Below, piece after piece: positions 40,789 to 47,105 of a stretch of 47,105 nt of DNA (position 1 is the first letter of the stretch; each line of letters begins with the position of its first letter). The stretch spans positions 1 through 47,105 of the forward strand of contig JAEWED010000062.1 of the NCBI GenBank assembly GCA_023389745.1. The letters run 5' to 3'. Under the pieces are notes generated by a model that saw only the letters and a program-made list of their open reading frames with translations, made no database searches and was not told the origin of the DNA. Source of the stretch: Actinomycetes bacterium. GTDB lineage: Bacteria; Actinomycetota; Acidimicrobiia; Acidimicrobiales; Microtrichaceae. Both the position numbers and the translations under genes were made by a program.

Positions 40789-41697
40789 ATGTCCCCCCGC
40801 TTCGACACCATCTCGTTCCTCTCGGACTACGGACGCGTCGACGAGTTCGTCGGCGTCGTGCACTCGGTGATCCGCCAGCTGAGCCCGCAGGTCCGCGTCA
40901 TCGACGTGACCCACGACGTCAACCCGTTCGACGTCCGCGGCGGCGGGCTCGCCCTGGCGCGATCGGTGCAGTACCTGACCCCCGGCGTCGTGATCGCAGT
41001 GGTCGATCCGGGTGTCGGCTCCGCTCGTCGGCCGATCGCCGTCGAGGTCGGCGACGGCGCCTCGGTGCTCGTCGGACCCGACAACGGGCTGTTGGCGCCC
41101 GCGGTCGCGATGGTCGGCGGGGCCACCAAGGCCGTGTGGTTGAACGACCCGGAGTACCACCTGGCATCGCCCGGACCGCTCTTCGACGGCCGTGACATCT
41201 TCGCCCCCGTCGCCGCGCACCTGTGCAACGGGGTGCCGCTCGAAGACCTCGGCGAGCTGATCGAGCCGGCCGGGCTGTTCCCCAGCACGTTCCCGATCTC
41301 GGAGCCCGAGGACGGCGGGCTGCGCGCCGACGTGCTCTGGGTCGACCGCTACGGCAACGTGCAGCTCAACGTCGACCCGGCAGAGCTCGACGCCCTCGGT
41401 TCGATCTTCGAGCTGCGCATGGACGGCGACCGGCTGCGCTCGGCCAACCGGGTGCACCACTTCTCCGAGCTCGGCACCGGCTCGGTCGGCCTGGTGATCG
41501 ACAGCTACGGGTTCATCGCGATCGTCGCCGACCGCGCGTCGGCCGCCGAGGACCTGTCGCTGTCGCCCGGCGACCAGCTCGTCCTGGTCCCGCTCGGCGA
41601 CGACGACCGCCCTGGCGCAGCGGCGACGCCGGTGCGGCTCACCCGCAACCCCCGCTCGGGCGGCGACGGCCCGACGATGACGAACCCGGAGCGCTGA
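40789..41697 (+). CDS. S-adenosyl-L-methionine hydrolase (adenosine-forming), DUF62
   Basis: A 302-residue enzyme of the SAM hydroxide adenosyltransferase family, relatives of fluorinase that use water to split SAM into adenosine and methionine. Visible are FLSDYGRVDEFVGVVHSVI, VIDVTHDVNPFDV, VVDPGVGSARR, VGPDNGLL and DVLWVDRYGNVQLN. The Asp-Arg-His type triad of hydroxide-adding members appears likely (VVDPGVGSAR, DRYGN). The physiological role is uncertain. A 29-codon membrane peptide gene begins 2 nt after the stop. Confidence 0.92.
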   Translation: MSPRFDTISFLSDYGRVDEFVGVVHSVIRQLSPQVRVIDVTHDVNPFDVRGGGLALARSVQYLTPGVVIAVVDPGVGSARRPIAVEVGDGASVLVGPDNGLLAPAVAMVGGATKAVWLNDPEYHLASPGPLFDGRDIFAPVAAHLCNGVPLEDLGELIEPAGLFPSTFPISEPEDGGLRADVLWVDRYGNVQLNVDPAELDALGSIFELRMDGDRLRSANRVHHFSELGTGSVGLVIDSYGFIAIVADRASAAEDLSLSPGDQLVLVPLGDDDRPGAAATPVRLTRNPRSGGDGPTMTNPER

Positions 41698-41699
41698 CC

Positions 41700-41789
41700 A
41701 TGCGACGCAACACCACCATCGCGATCGTCGTCCTGATGCTCATCCTCGTCGGAGCGTCGTTCCTGCAGCTGGTCGTGCTCGCCCGCTGA
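41700..41789 (+). CDS. 29-residue single-span membrane peptide
   Basis: MRRNTTIAIVV begins a basic-then-hydrophobic peptide that is almost all one membrane helix and ends VVLAR. ATG 41700 is 2 nt after the SAM hydrolase stop with GGAG 8 nt upstream, so it would be translated on the same message. A positive N-terminus followed by a single hydrophobic span is typical of real small membrane proteins. No family is recognised. Confidence 0.5.
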   Translation: MRRNTTIAIVVLMLILVGASFLQLVVLAR

Positions 41790-41797
41790 CGGTCGGG

Positions 41798-42568
41798 TCA
41801 GCTGCCGGCGGCGACCAGGTCGCGGATGCGGTCGATCGGTCCGAGCTTCGGCGGCGGTGCTCCCTCGGCGCGCGGGGCGGTCGTGGGTGCCGCGCCGGCG
41901 ATCGGCGTCGTCGTGGTCGGTGCCGCGGTCGTCGTCGGAGCGGCGGTCACGGGCGGAGCGGTGGTCGGGGGAACCGTCGGCGCCCGCGCCGGCGGCGGGG
42001 GAGGAGGTGGGGCGGGCGCCCGGACGGCCATGAACCGATGAGCGGTGAAGATGCGGTCGCCCGAGACGACCACGCCGACGCCGATGGTCGTGTACCTCGG
42101 GTCGACCAGGTTGGCGTAGTGGGTGGGGCTGTCGACGAAGGCCTGGAACAGCACCGCCACGTCGGCCCCGACGCCGACGTTCTCTCCCAGCGCCAACCAG
42201 TCGGCGGTGATGCCGTTCGACAGGTCCGAGGTGTGGAAGATGCGTCCCTGGCCGGCCATTCCGGCGGCCCACGAGCGGGCCTCGCGCACGAGCTCCGCGT
42301 CGAGCGAGAGGGCACCCAGCCCCTTCGAGGCTCGCAGCCCGTTGATGCGGGCGACGAAGTCGGCCTCGGCGGACGCGGGATCGGGCACGGCGGCGGCCGT
42401 CGGTCGGGCAGTCGATCGGTCCAACGCTCCGACGGCGGTCGTTCCCAGGGCCACCGTGCCGAGGGCGAGCAGTGCGGTCGCCAGGAACAGGCTGAGCGCG
42501 CGGGATGCCCGAGGAGTGGCGACGCGGCCGCGGGTGCGGTGGCGCGGGTCGTCCGACGATGCATCCAT
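41798..42568 (-). CDS. CAP-domain secreted protein with Pro/Thr-rich tail
   Basis: A 256-residue protein. A basic N-terminus and a hydrophobic segment (ALSLFLATALLALGTVAL) act as a signal or anchor, followed by a CAP/SCP domain: FVARINGLRASKGLGALSLDAEL, SWAAGMAGQGRIFHTSDLSNG, ALGENVGVGADV and VDSPTHYANLVDPRYTTIGVGV. A repetitive Pro/Ala/Thr tail ends with PKLGPIDRIRDLVAAG. ATG 42568 has GAGGA upstream. It is the second CAP protein in the window but has a different anchor from the lipoprotein at 14758. Confidence 0.87.
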   Translation of the reverse strand: MDASSDDPRHRTRGRVATPRASRALSLFLATALLALGTVALGTTAVGALDRSTARPTAAAVPDPASAEADFVARINGLRASKGLGALSLDAELVREARSWAAGMAGQGRIFHTSDLSNGITADWLALGENVGVGADVAVLFQAFVDSPTHYANLVDPRYTTIGVGVVVSGDRIFTAHRFMAVRAPAPPPPPPPARAPTVPPTTAPPVTAAPTTTAAPTTTTPIAGAAPTTAPRAEGAPPPKLGPIDRIRDLVAAGS

Positions 42569-42708
42569 ACCCAAGTCCTCGGCGTGGCCGGGCGACGACT
42601 TGAGCGGTGCTCGCGGTCGGTCGGGCCGTGGCCCGACGGGATCGCTGTGAACGCAGCGATCCGGCGTCGGAGCGACCCGGCGCCTGTGGCACTCGGCACA
42701 CCGGGGAG

Positions 42709-42714
42709 TAGGGT
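42709..42714 (+). promoter_or_regulatory. Leaderless -10 (TAGGGT) for the acyl-CoA ligase
   Basis: TAGGGT lies 8 nt before GTG 42723. Confidence 0.45.
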
Positions 42715-42722
42715 GCCGCTCG

Positions 42723-44216
42723 GTGAATCTGGCGAGCATCATCGACGGCCATCCGAGCGACGCCACGGCGCTGATCAGCCGCGGCAAGCCGACCGACTAC
42801 GGGACCCTGCGCGACCAGGTGGCCAGGATGCGCACCGGACTGATCGAGCTGGGGCTCGAGCCGGGTGACCGTCTGGCGATCCTCGCCGGCAACAACCGCT
42901 ACTTCGTGGTGTCGTACCTGGCGGCGCTGGGCGCGGGACTGGTCGTGGTGCCGCTGAACCCCACCAACCCCGGGGTCGCGATGACCAAGGAGCTCGACGC
43001 GGTCGGTGCACGTGCGGTCGTGGTCGGACCGGCGGGGCGGGCGGCGTTCGCCGGGGTCGACCGGGCGTCGATCCCCTCGGTGGAGCACGTCATCGGCGCC
43101 GGGTTCGTGCCCGACGGCGGCATGCAGCTCGAGTCGCTGGGTGAGGGCTCCGAGATCCTGCCGGTCGTCGACGTCGACCCGGACGCGACGGCCGTGCTCA
43201 TCTTCACCTCCGGGACGGCGGGGTTGCCTCGCGCCGCGATGCTGTCGCACCGCAACCTGTACGCCAACATCCGACAGACGATGGCCTCGGGCGACGACGA
43301 GCAGCGACCCGACGACGTCGTGTTCGGCGTGCTGCCGCTGTTCCACATCTTCGGGCTGAACGTCGTGCTCGGCCTGTCGCTCTACGTGGGCTCCGCCGTG
43401 CTGCTGATCGAGCGGTTCGACCCGGTGTCGGGCCTCGAGGCCGTCGAGAAGCACGGGGTCACCGTCGTGCTCGGCCCGCCGACCATGTGGGCCGCGTGGG
43501 CCGGGGTGCCCGGCGTCGACCCCGGCGTCCTGTCGTCGGTGCGCATGGCGATCTCCGGCGCCGCGAAGCTGCCCGTCGAGGTCGCCCAGGCCGTCGAGGC
43601 CAAGTTCGGCATCCACCTGGACGAGGGCTACGGACTGACCGAGGCGTCGCCGGTGGTCACGAGCCCCCGTGGCACGGACGCCCCGGACGGCTCGATCGGC
43701 ATCCCGGTCCCGGGCCTGGAGCTGCGCATCGTCGACTCGAACGGCGACGACGTGCTCGTCGGCGACGCCGGCGAGGTCTGGGTGCGGGGCCCCAACGTGT
43801 TCCAGGGCTACTGGCAGGCCCCCGAGGTCACCGCGTCGGTGATCACCGAGGACGGATGGCTGCGCACCGGCGACGTCGCGGTCGTCGACGACGACGGGTT
43901 CATCTTCCTCGTCGACCGGGTCAAGGACCTGATCATCGTGTCGGGGTTCAACGTCTACCCGGCCGAGGTCGAGGCCGTGCTCCAGGAGCACCCCGCGATC
44001 GACGGCTGTGCCGTCGTCGGCGTGCCGCACCCGTACACCGGCGAGGCGGTGAAGGCCTACGTGGCCGCTCGACCCGGCATCCCGATCGAGGAGGACGACG
44101 TCATCGCGTTCTGCGCCGAACGGCTGCCGGGCTACAAGTGCCCGAACAAGGTCTGGTTCGTCGACGAGATCCCGCGTGGCATCACCGGCAAGGTCCTCCG
44201 CTACGAACTGAAGTGA
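42723..44216 (+). CDS. Long-chain fatty-acid-CoA ligase-like AMP-binding enzyme
   Basis: A 497-residue ANL-superfamily enzyme that would activate a carboxylic acid as acyl-AMP and then acyl-CoA. Motifs: P-loop IFTSGTAGLPRAAMLSH (the usual PKG is PRA, a mild change), GYGLTEASPVVT, DGWLRTGDVAVVDDDGFIFLVDRVKDLIIVSGFNVYPAEVE and the C-terminal catalytic lysine region RGITGKVLRYELK. The acyl chain preference cannot be read. GTG 42723 fits a leaderless promoter. It is divergent from the CAP gene and followed by rex on the same strand. Confidence 0.9.
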   Translation: MNLASIIDGHPSDATALISRGKPTDYGTLRDQVARMRTGLIELGLEPGDRLAILAGNNRYFVVSYLAALGAGLVVVPLNPTNPGVAMTKELDAVGARAVVVGPAGRAAFAGVDRASIPSVEHVIGAGFVPDGGMQLESLGEGSEILPVVDVDPDATAVLIFTSGTAGLPRAAMLSHRNLYANIRQTMASGDDEQRPDDVVFGVLPLFHIFGLNVVLGLSLYVGSAVLLIERFDPVSGLEAVEKHGVTVVLGPPTMWAAWAGVPGVDPGVLSSVRMAISGAAKLPVEVAQAVEAKFGIHLDEGYGLTEASPVVTSPRGTDAPDGSIGIPVPGLELRIVDSNGDDVLVGDAGEVWVRGPNVFQGYWQAPEVTASVITEDGWLRTGDVAVVDDDGFIFLVDRVKDLIIVSGFNVYPAEVEAVLQEHPAIDGCAVVGVPHPYTGEAVKAYVAARPGIPIEEDDVIAFCAERLPGYKCPNKVWFVDEIPRGITGKVLRYELK

Positions 44217-44244
44217 CGCCGACGCGCCACGCGGCCGCCGGGCT

Positions 44245-44262
44245 TTGTGAACCGCTGCACGA
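44245..44262. promoter_or_regulatory. Candidate Rex operator
   Basis: TTGTGAACCGCTGCACGA matches the Rex dyad TTGTGAA-N4-TTCACAA at 12 of 14 fixed positions, with a perfect left half. It covers the expected -35 of the rex promoter (-10 TACCGT at 44269), fitting autorepression. Confidence 0.6.
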
Positions 44263-44268
44263 GCGAAC

Positions 44269-44274
44269 TACCGT
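44269..44274 (+). promoter_or_regulatory. Leaderless -10 (TACCGT) for rex
   Basis: TACCGT lies 6 nt before ATG 44281. TTGTGA at 44245-44250, with an 18-nt spacer, may be the -35. Confidence 0.55.
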
Positions 44275-44280
44275 CGGCAG

Positions 44281-44970
44281 ATGCCCAGCTCGCGACGCCG
44301 TGTGATCCCGGACGCGACCATCGCTCGTCTGCCGGTGTACCACCGAGGGCTGCTGCAGCTGCAGGCCGAGGGCCGACCGACGGTGTCCTCCGAGCAGCTC
44401 GCCGATCTCGCCGGCGTCAACGCCGCCAAGGTTCGCAAGGACCTGTCGTACTTCGGGTCCTACGGCACCCGAGGCGTCGGCTACGACGTCGAGCAGCTGC
44501 TCGTCGAGATCCGCCGCGAGCTCGGCCTCGACCACGACTGGCCCTGTGTCATCGTCGGCGCCGGCAACCTGGGCTCGGCGCTCGCCAAGTTCGCGGGCTT
44601 CTCCGAACGCGGCTTCTCGGTCGTCGCGGTGGTCGACACCGACCCCGCCAAGGTCGGCCAGCAACTGGGCGACGTCGTGGTCCACCACGAGGACGACCTC
44701 TCCGCGCTGGTCGAGGAGCACTCGGTCGTCATCGGCATCATCACGACCCCGCCGTCGGCCGCGCAGGACGCCGCCGAGCGGCTCAACGACGCCGGCGTCA
44801 ACTCGATCCTGAACTTCGCGCCGACCGTGCTCGACGTCCCGTCCCACGTCCTGGTCCGCGACGTCGACGTCGCGGTCGAGCTGCAGATCCTGGCGTTCCA
44901 CGAGGAGCGCCGGCAGCCCGGCACCGAGACGTCGGTCACGCCCACGGCCAGCGACCGCGCCGCCGGCTGA
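44281..44970 (+). CDS. rex: Redox-sensing transcriptional repressor Rex
   Basis: A 229-residue NADH/NAD+ sensor that releases DNA when NADH rises. The winged-helix domain (1-80) contains RLPVYHRGLLQLQ, SSEQLADLAGVNAAKVRKDLSYFGSYGTRGVGYDV. The Rossmann domain has VIVGAGNLGSALA, VVAVVDTDPAKVG and GIITTPPSAAQ. A helix near the end swaps between subunits (VELQILAFHEER). In Streptomyces, Rex controls the rex-hemACD operon and respiratory genes. Here hemA starts 174 nt downstream. The operator at 44245 predicts autoregulation. Confidence 0.95.
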   Translation: MPSSRRRVIPDATIARLPVYHRGLLQLQAEGRPTVSSEQLADLAGVNAAKVRKDLSYFGSYGTRGVGYDVEQLLVEIRRELGLDHDWPCVIVGAGNLGSALAKFAGFSERGFSVVAVVDTDPAKVGQQLGDVVVHHEDDLSALVEEHSVVIGIITTPPSAAQDAAERLNDAGVNSILNFAPTVLDVPSHVLVRDVDVAVELQILAFHEERRQPGTETSVTPTASDRAAG

Positions 44971-44993
44971 GCCCGTTCCGCAGGCGGACACAG

Positions 44994-45015
44994 GGCTGCG
45001 ACACGGCGCGCAGCC
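44994..45015 (+). terminator. Weak hairpin after rex
   Basis: A 7-bp stem ggctgcg (44994-45000) with cgcagcc (45009-45015). It could partly separate rex from hemA, but there is no U-tract. Confidence 0.3.
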
Positions 45016-45144
45016 GAGGGGCAGATCCTCCCGGGACCGCGCGCTCGACTGGCGGCGGGGCCACGATGGGAGCATTCTTGGAACGTCCCCGAGAGCCGAG
45101 GGCGTACGACCACCGTCGGTCGGAACGAAGGAGCGCCTGCTGGC

Positions 45145-46494
45145 GTGTCTGTCGTCGTCGTAGGAGCGAACCACCGAACCGCCTCGCTCGATCTGCTCGA
45201 GCGCATGGTCGTCCCCGGTGAGCGGCTGCCGAAGCTGCTGCACGGACTCGACGCGTGCGACGACGTGTCCGAGGTCGCCATGCTGGCGACCTGCAACCGC
45301 ACCGAGGTGTACGTCGTCGCCGAGCGCTTCCACAGCGCGTACGGCCAGATCCGCGACTTCTTCTGCGACCTGACGCACCTGCCGCCGGACCTGTTCGCCG
45401 ATCACCTGTACGTGCACTACGACGACCAGGCCGTCCGCCACCTCTTCGAGGTCGCCGCCGGACTCGACTCCGCCGTACCGGGCGAGCACGAGATCCAGGG
45501 CCAGGTCCGCCAGGCGTGGCAGACCGCGCGCGACGAGGGCACCGCTCGCCGTTCGCTCAACATGCTGTTCCGCCACGCGCTCGAGGTCGGCAAGCGCGCC
45601 CGCACCGAGACCCGGATCTCGCACCACGTCACCTCGGTGTCGCAGGCTGCCGTCATCATGGCGGGTGAGCGGCTCGCCGGGCTCGACTCCGGCAGTGCCA
45701 CGCTCGACGCGCCCGCGGTCTGCGCAGGCGCCCGGGCGGCCTCGGGCCTGACCGGTCGACGCGTCGTGGTCGTCGGCGCCGGCGCGATGGCCAGGGGCAT
45801 GGCCTCGTTCCTCGCCGATGCGGACGTCGCCGAGCTGGTCATCGCGAACCGGACGGTGTCGCGGGCCGAGGCGCTCGCGGAGTCGCTCGTCGACCAGTCC
45901 CGCTCCACGTCGATCCAGGGAGTGTCCCTCGACGACCTCGGCGACCACCTCGTCGGCGTCGACGTGCTGTTCACCGCCACCGACGCGACCGATCCGGTCG
46001 TCACGCTCGACCACGTCGCCCCTGCCGTCGCGACGCGGTCGGCCGACGCGATGCTGGTCGTCGACGTCGGCATGCCCCGCGACGTCGCGCCAGAGGTCGG
46101 CTCGCTCGCGGGTGTCGAGCTGCTCGACATGGAGGCCGTCGCCGCGCTGACCGACGCCAACCTGGCGGCCCGTCACGCCGAGGCCGACGCGGTCCATGCG
46201 ATCGTCGACGCCGAGGTCGAGCGCTTCGAGTCGCTCACCTCGGCTCGAGAGGTCGCCCCGGTCGTCACGGCGCTGCGTCAGCAGGTCGAAGGTGTGCGGC
46301 TCGCCGAGCTCGACCGGTTCGCCGCCCGGCTCGAGGGGCTCGAGCCCGCGCAGCGAGAGGCGGTCGAGGCGTTGACCAAAGGGATCGTGGCCAAGCTGCT
46401 GCACTCCCCGACGGTCCGGCTCAAGGATGCGGCGGGCTCCGGCCGCGGCGACCGTCTGGCCGAGTCGGTCCGCGAGCTGTTCGACCTGAGCTGA
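45145..46494 (+). CDS. hemA: Glutamyl-tRNA reductase
   Basis: A 449-residue enzyme that reduces glutamyl-tRNA(Glu) to glutamate-1-semialdehyde, the first step of C5 haem/porphyrin synthesis. It has VGANHRTASLDLLERM, the catalytic-cysteine segment ATCNRTEVY (about 50), PGEHEIQGQVRQAW, the NADPH-binding VVVVGAGAMARGMA and a long dimerisation helix at the end. The usual GExQILGQ appears as GEHEIQGQ, a small change near the active site. GTG 45145 has AAGGAG 11 nt upstream. The hemC ATG follows the stop directly (TGA then ATG). Confidence 0.95.
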   Translation: MSVVVVGANHRTASLDLLERMVVPGERLPKLLHGLDACDDVSEVAMLATCNRTEVYVVAERFHSAYGQIRDFFCDLTHLPPDLFADHLYVHYDDQAVRHLFEVAAGLDSAVPGEHEIQGQVRQAWQTARDEGTARRSLNMLFRHALEVGKRARTETRISHHVTSVSQAAVIMAGERLAGLDSGSATLDAPAVCAGARAASGLTGRRVVVVGAGAMARGMASFLADADVAELVIANRTVSRAEALAESLVDQSRSTSIQGVSLDDLGDHLVGVDVLFTATDATDPVVTLDHVAPAVATRSADAMLVVDVGMPRDVAPEVGSLAGVELLDMEAVAALTDANLAARHAEADAVHAIVDAEVERFESLTSAREVAPVVTALRQQVEGVRLAELDRFAARLEGLEPAQREAVEALTKGIVAKLLHSPTVRLKDAAGSGRGDRLAESVRELFDLS

Positions 46495-47105
46495 ATGCGC
46501 GCAGCCCTTCGGATCGCGACGCGGCGTTCGCCGCTCGCCATGTGGCAGGCCGAGCACGTCGCGGCCCTGCTGCGCGCGGCGCACCCTGGTGTCGACGTCG
46601 AACTGGTCGGGCTCTCGACCGAGGGCGACCGTCGTCTCGACGTGCCGCTGTCCGAGATCGGCGGCAAGGGCGTCTTCGCGACCGAGGTGCAGGCCGCGCT
46701 GCTCGACGACCGGGCCGACCTTGCGGTGCACTCCGCGAAGGACCTGCCGGCGGTCACGGCGCCGGGGCTGCTGCTCGCGGCGGTGCCCGAACGAGGCGAC
46801 GCCCGCGACGCGCTGGTCGGCGCACGTCTCGACGACCTGGCCCCGGGCGCCGTGGTCGCGACGGGCTCCGCACGCCGACGAGCTCTGCTGGCCCGTGCCC
46901 GTCCCGACCTGAGGTTCCAGGAGCTGCGCGGCAACATGGCGACGCGTCTCGCCCGCGTCGGCGACGACGACGTCGACGCGATCGTCGTCGCGTCGATCGC
47001 GTTCGATCGGCTCGGGCTCACCGAGCACCTGAGCGAGCGACTCGACCCGTCGGAGTTCGTGCCGCAGGTCGCGCAGGCGGCCCTCGCGATCGAGTGCCGC
47101 TCGGA
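46495..47105 (+). CDS. hemC: Hydroxymethylbilane synthase (partial, cut by window end)
   Basis: The first 203 codons of porphobilinogen deaminase, which links four porphobilinogens into hydroxymethylbilane. IATRRSPLAMWQAEHV, STEGDRR, GGKGVFATEVQAALL, LAVHSAKDLPAV, GSARRRALL and LRGNMATRLARV are all present, and the catalytic Asp is within RADLAVHS. The cofactor-binding Cys and the C-terminal domain (about 110 residues) lie beyond the window. ATG 46495 is directly after the hemA stop, showing tight coupling. Confidence 0.95.
   Translation, partial: MRAALRIATRRSPLAMWQAEHVAALLRAAHPGVDVELVGLSTEGDRRLDVPLSEIGGKGVFATEVQAALLDDRADLAVHSAKDLPAVTAPGLLLAAVPERGDARDALVGARLDDLAPGAVVATGSARRRALLARARPDLRFQELRGNMATRLARVGDDDVDAIVVASIAFDRLGLTEHLSERLDPSEFVPQVAQAALAIECRS

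Noticed and set aside
44182..47028. A 948-codon minus-strand open frame across rex, hemA and hemC
   Set aside because: It is antisense to three strongly recognised genes and has no recognisable domain.

Overview
The window is a chromosomal segment of a very G+C-rich actinobacterium. Codon third positions are overwhelmingly G or C, and the content includes a WhiB7-type regulator, the mycothiol enzyme MshA, a SARP-family regulator, a DUF222/HNH nuclease, a dyad matching the actinobacterial LexA box, and the rex-hemA-hemC order. The mix of families and the many leaderless-looking starts suggest an Acidimicrobiia member such as an Ilumatobacter relative. That placement is inference only. No plasmid, prophage, IS element or CRISPR array was seen.

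Layout. (1) 1-5,100: a whiB7-like gene (minus) behind a leader with a candidate uORF, antiterminator and intrinsic terminator; an MBL-fold hydrolase; a divergent orn/dut pair; a metallophosphoesterase. (2) 5,200-10,050: an ECF sigma factor overlapping a single-pass membrane protein; an overlapping plus-strand trio (MauE-like, DUF5054, membrane protein); tRNA-Lys(TTT). (3) 10,200-18,800: a beta-propeller lipoprotein, a DUF222/HNH gene with an SOS box on its start, DUF2855, a CAP lipoprotein, a frameshifted conserved gene, DUF7218, an L,D-transpeptidase. (4) 18,860-28,900: a 1,174-residue SARP/ATPase regulator, a frameshifted FAD-linked oxidase divergent from a cupredoxin-like lipoprotein, a SpoIIAA-like protein, an ATP-dependent DNA ligase, a GH1 enzyme, an Rv2466c-like DsbA-fold protein. 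(5) 28,990-35,070: DUF2804, a thiolase-like protein, DUF3039, small membrane and acidic proteins, a histidine phosphatase, a CdsA-like membrane protein. (6) 35,310-47,105: an RsiG-like c-di-GMP-responsive anti-sigma factor, an XRE regulator, mshA-ybjN-hydrolase, proC, SAM hydrolase, a CAP protein, an acyl-CoA ligase, then rex, hemA and hemC (cut by the window edge). The gpm/mshA/proC/hemA/hemC content recalls the corresponding mycobacterial region, and rex beside hemA recalls Streptomyces.

Regulation is the most interesting layer. Three candidate switches can be read from sequence: a WhiB7 attenuator at 661-840, a LexA box on the -10/start of the HNH gene at 13024-13039, and a Rex operator on the rex promoter at 44245-44262. 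More than a dozen genes have a TAnnnT hexamer 6-9 nt before the start codon, which implies leaderless mRNAs and revises the orn start. Short tandem repeats of 14-21 bp sit at many gene borders, and several long hairpins (up to a perfect 58-bp palindrome) lie between genes. Two genes carry apparent frameshifts.
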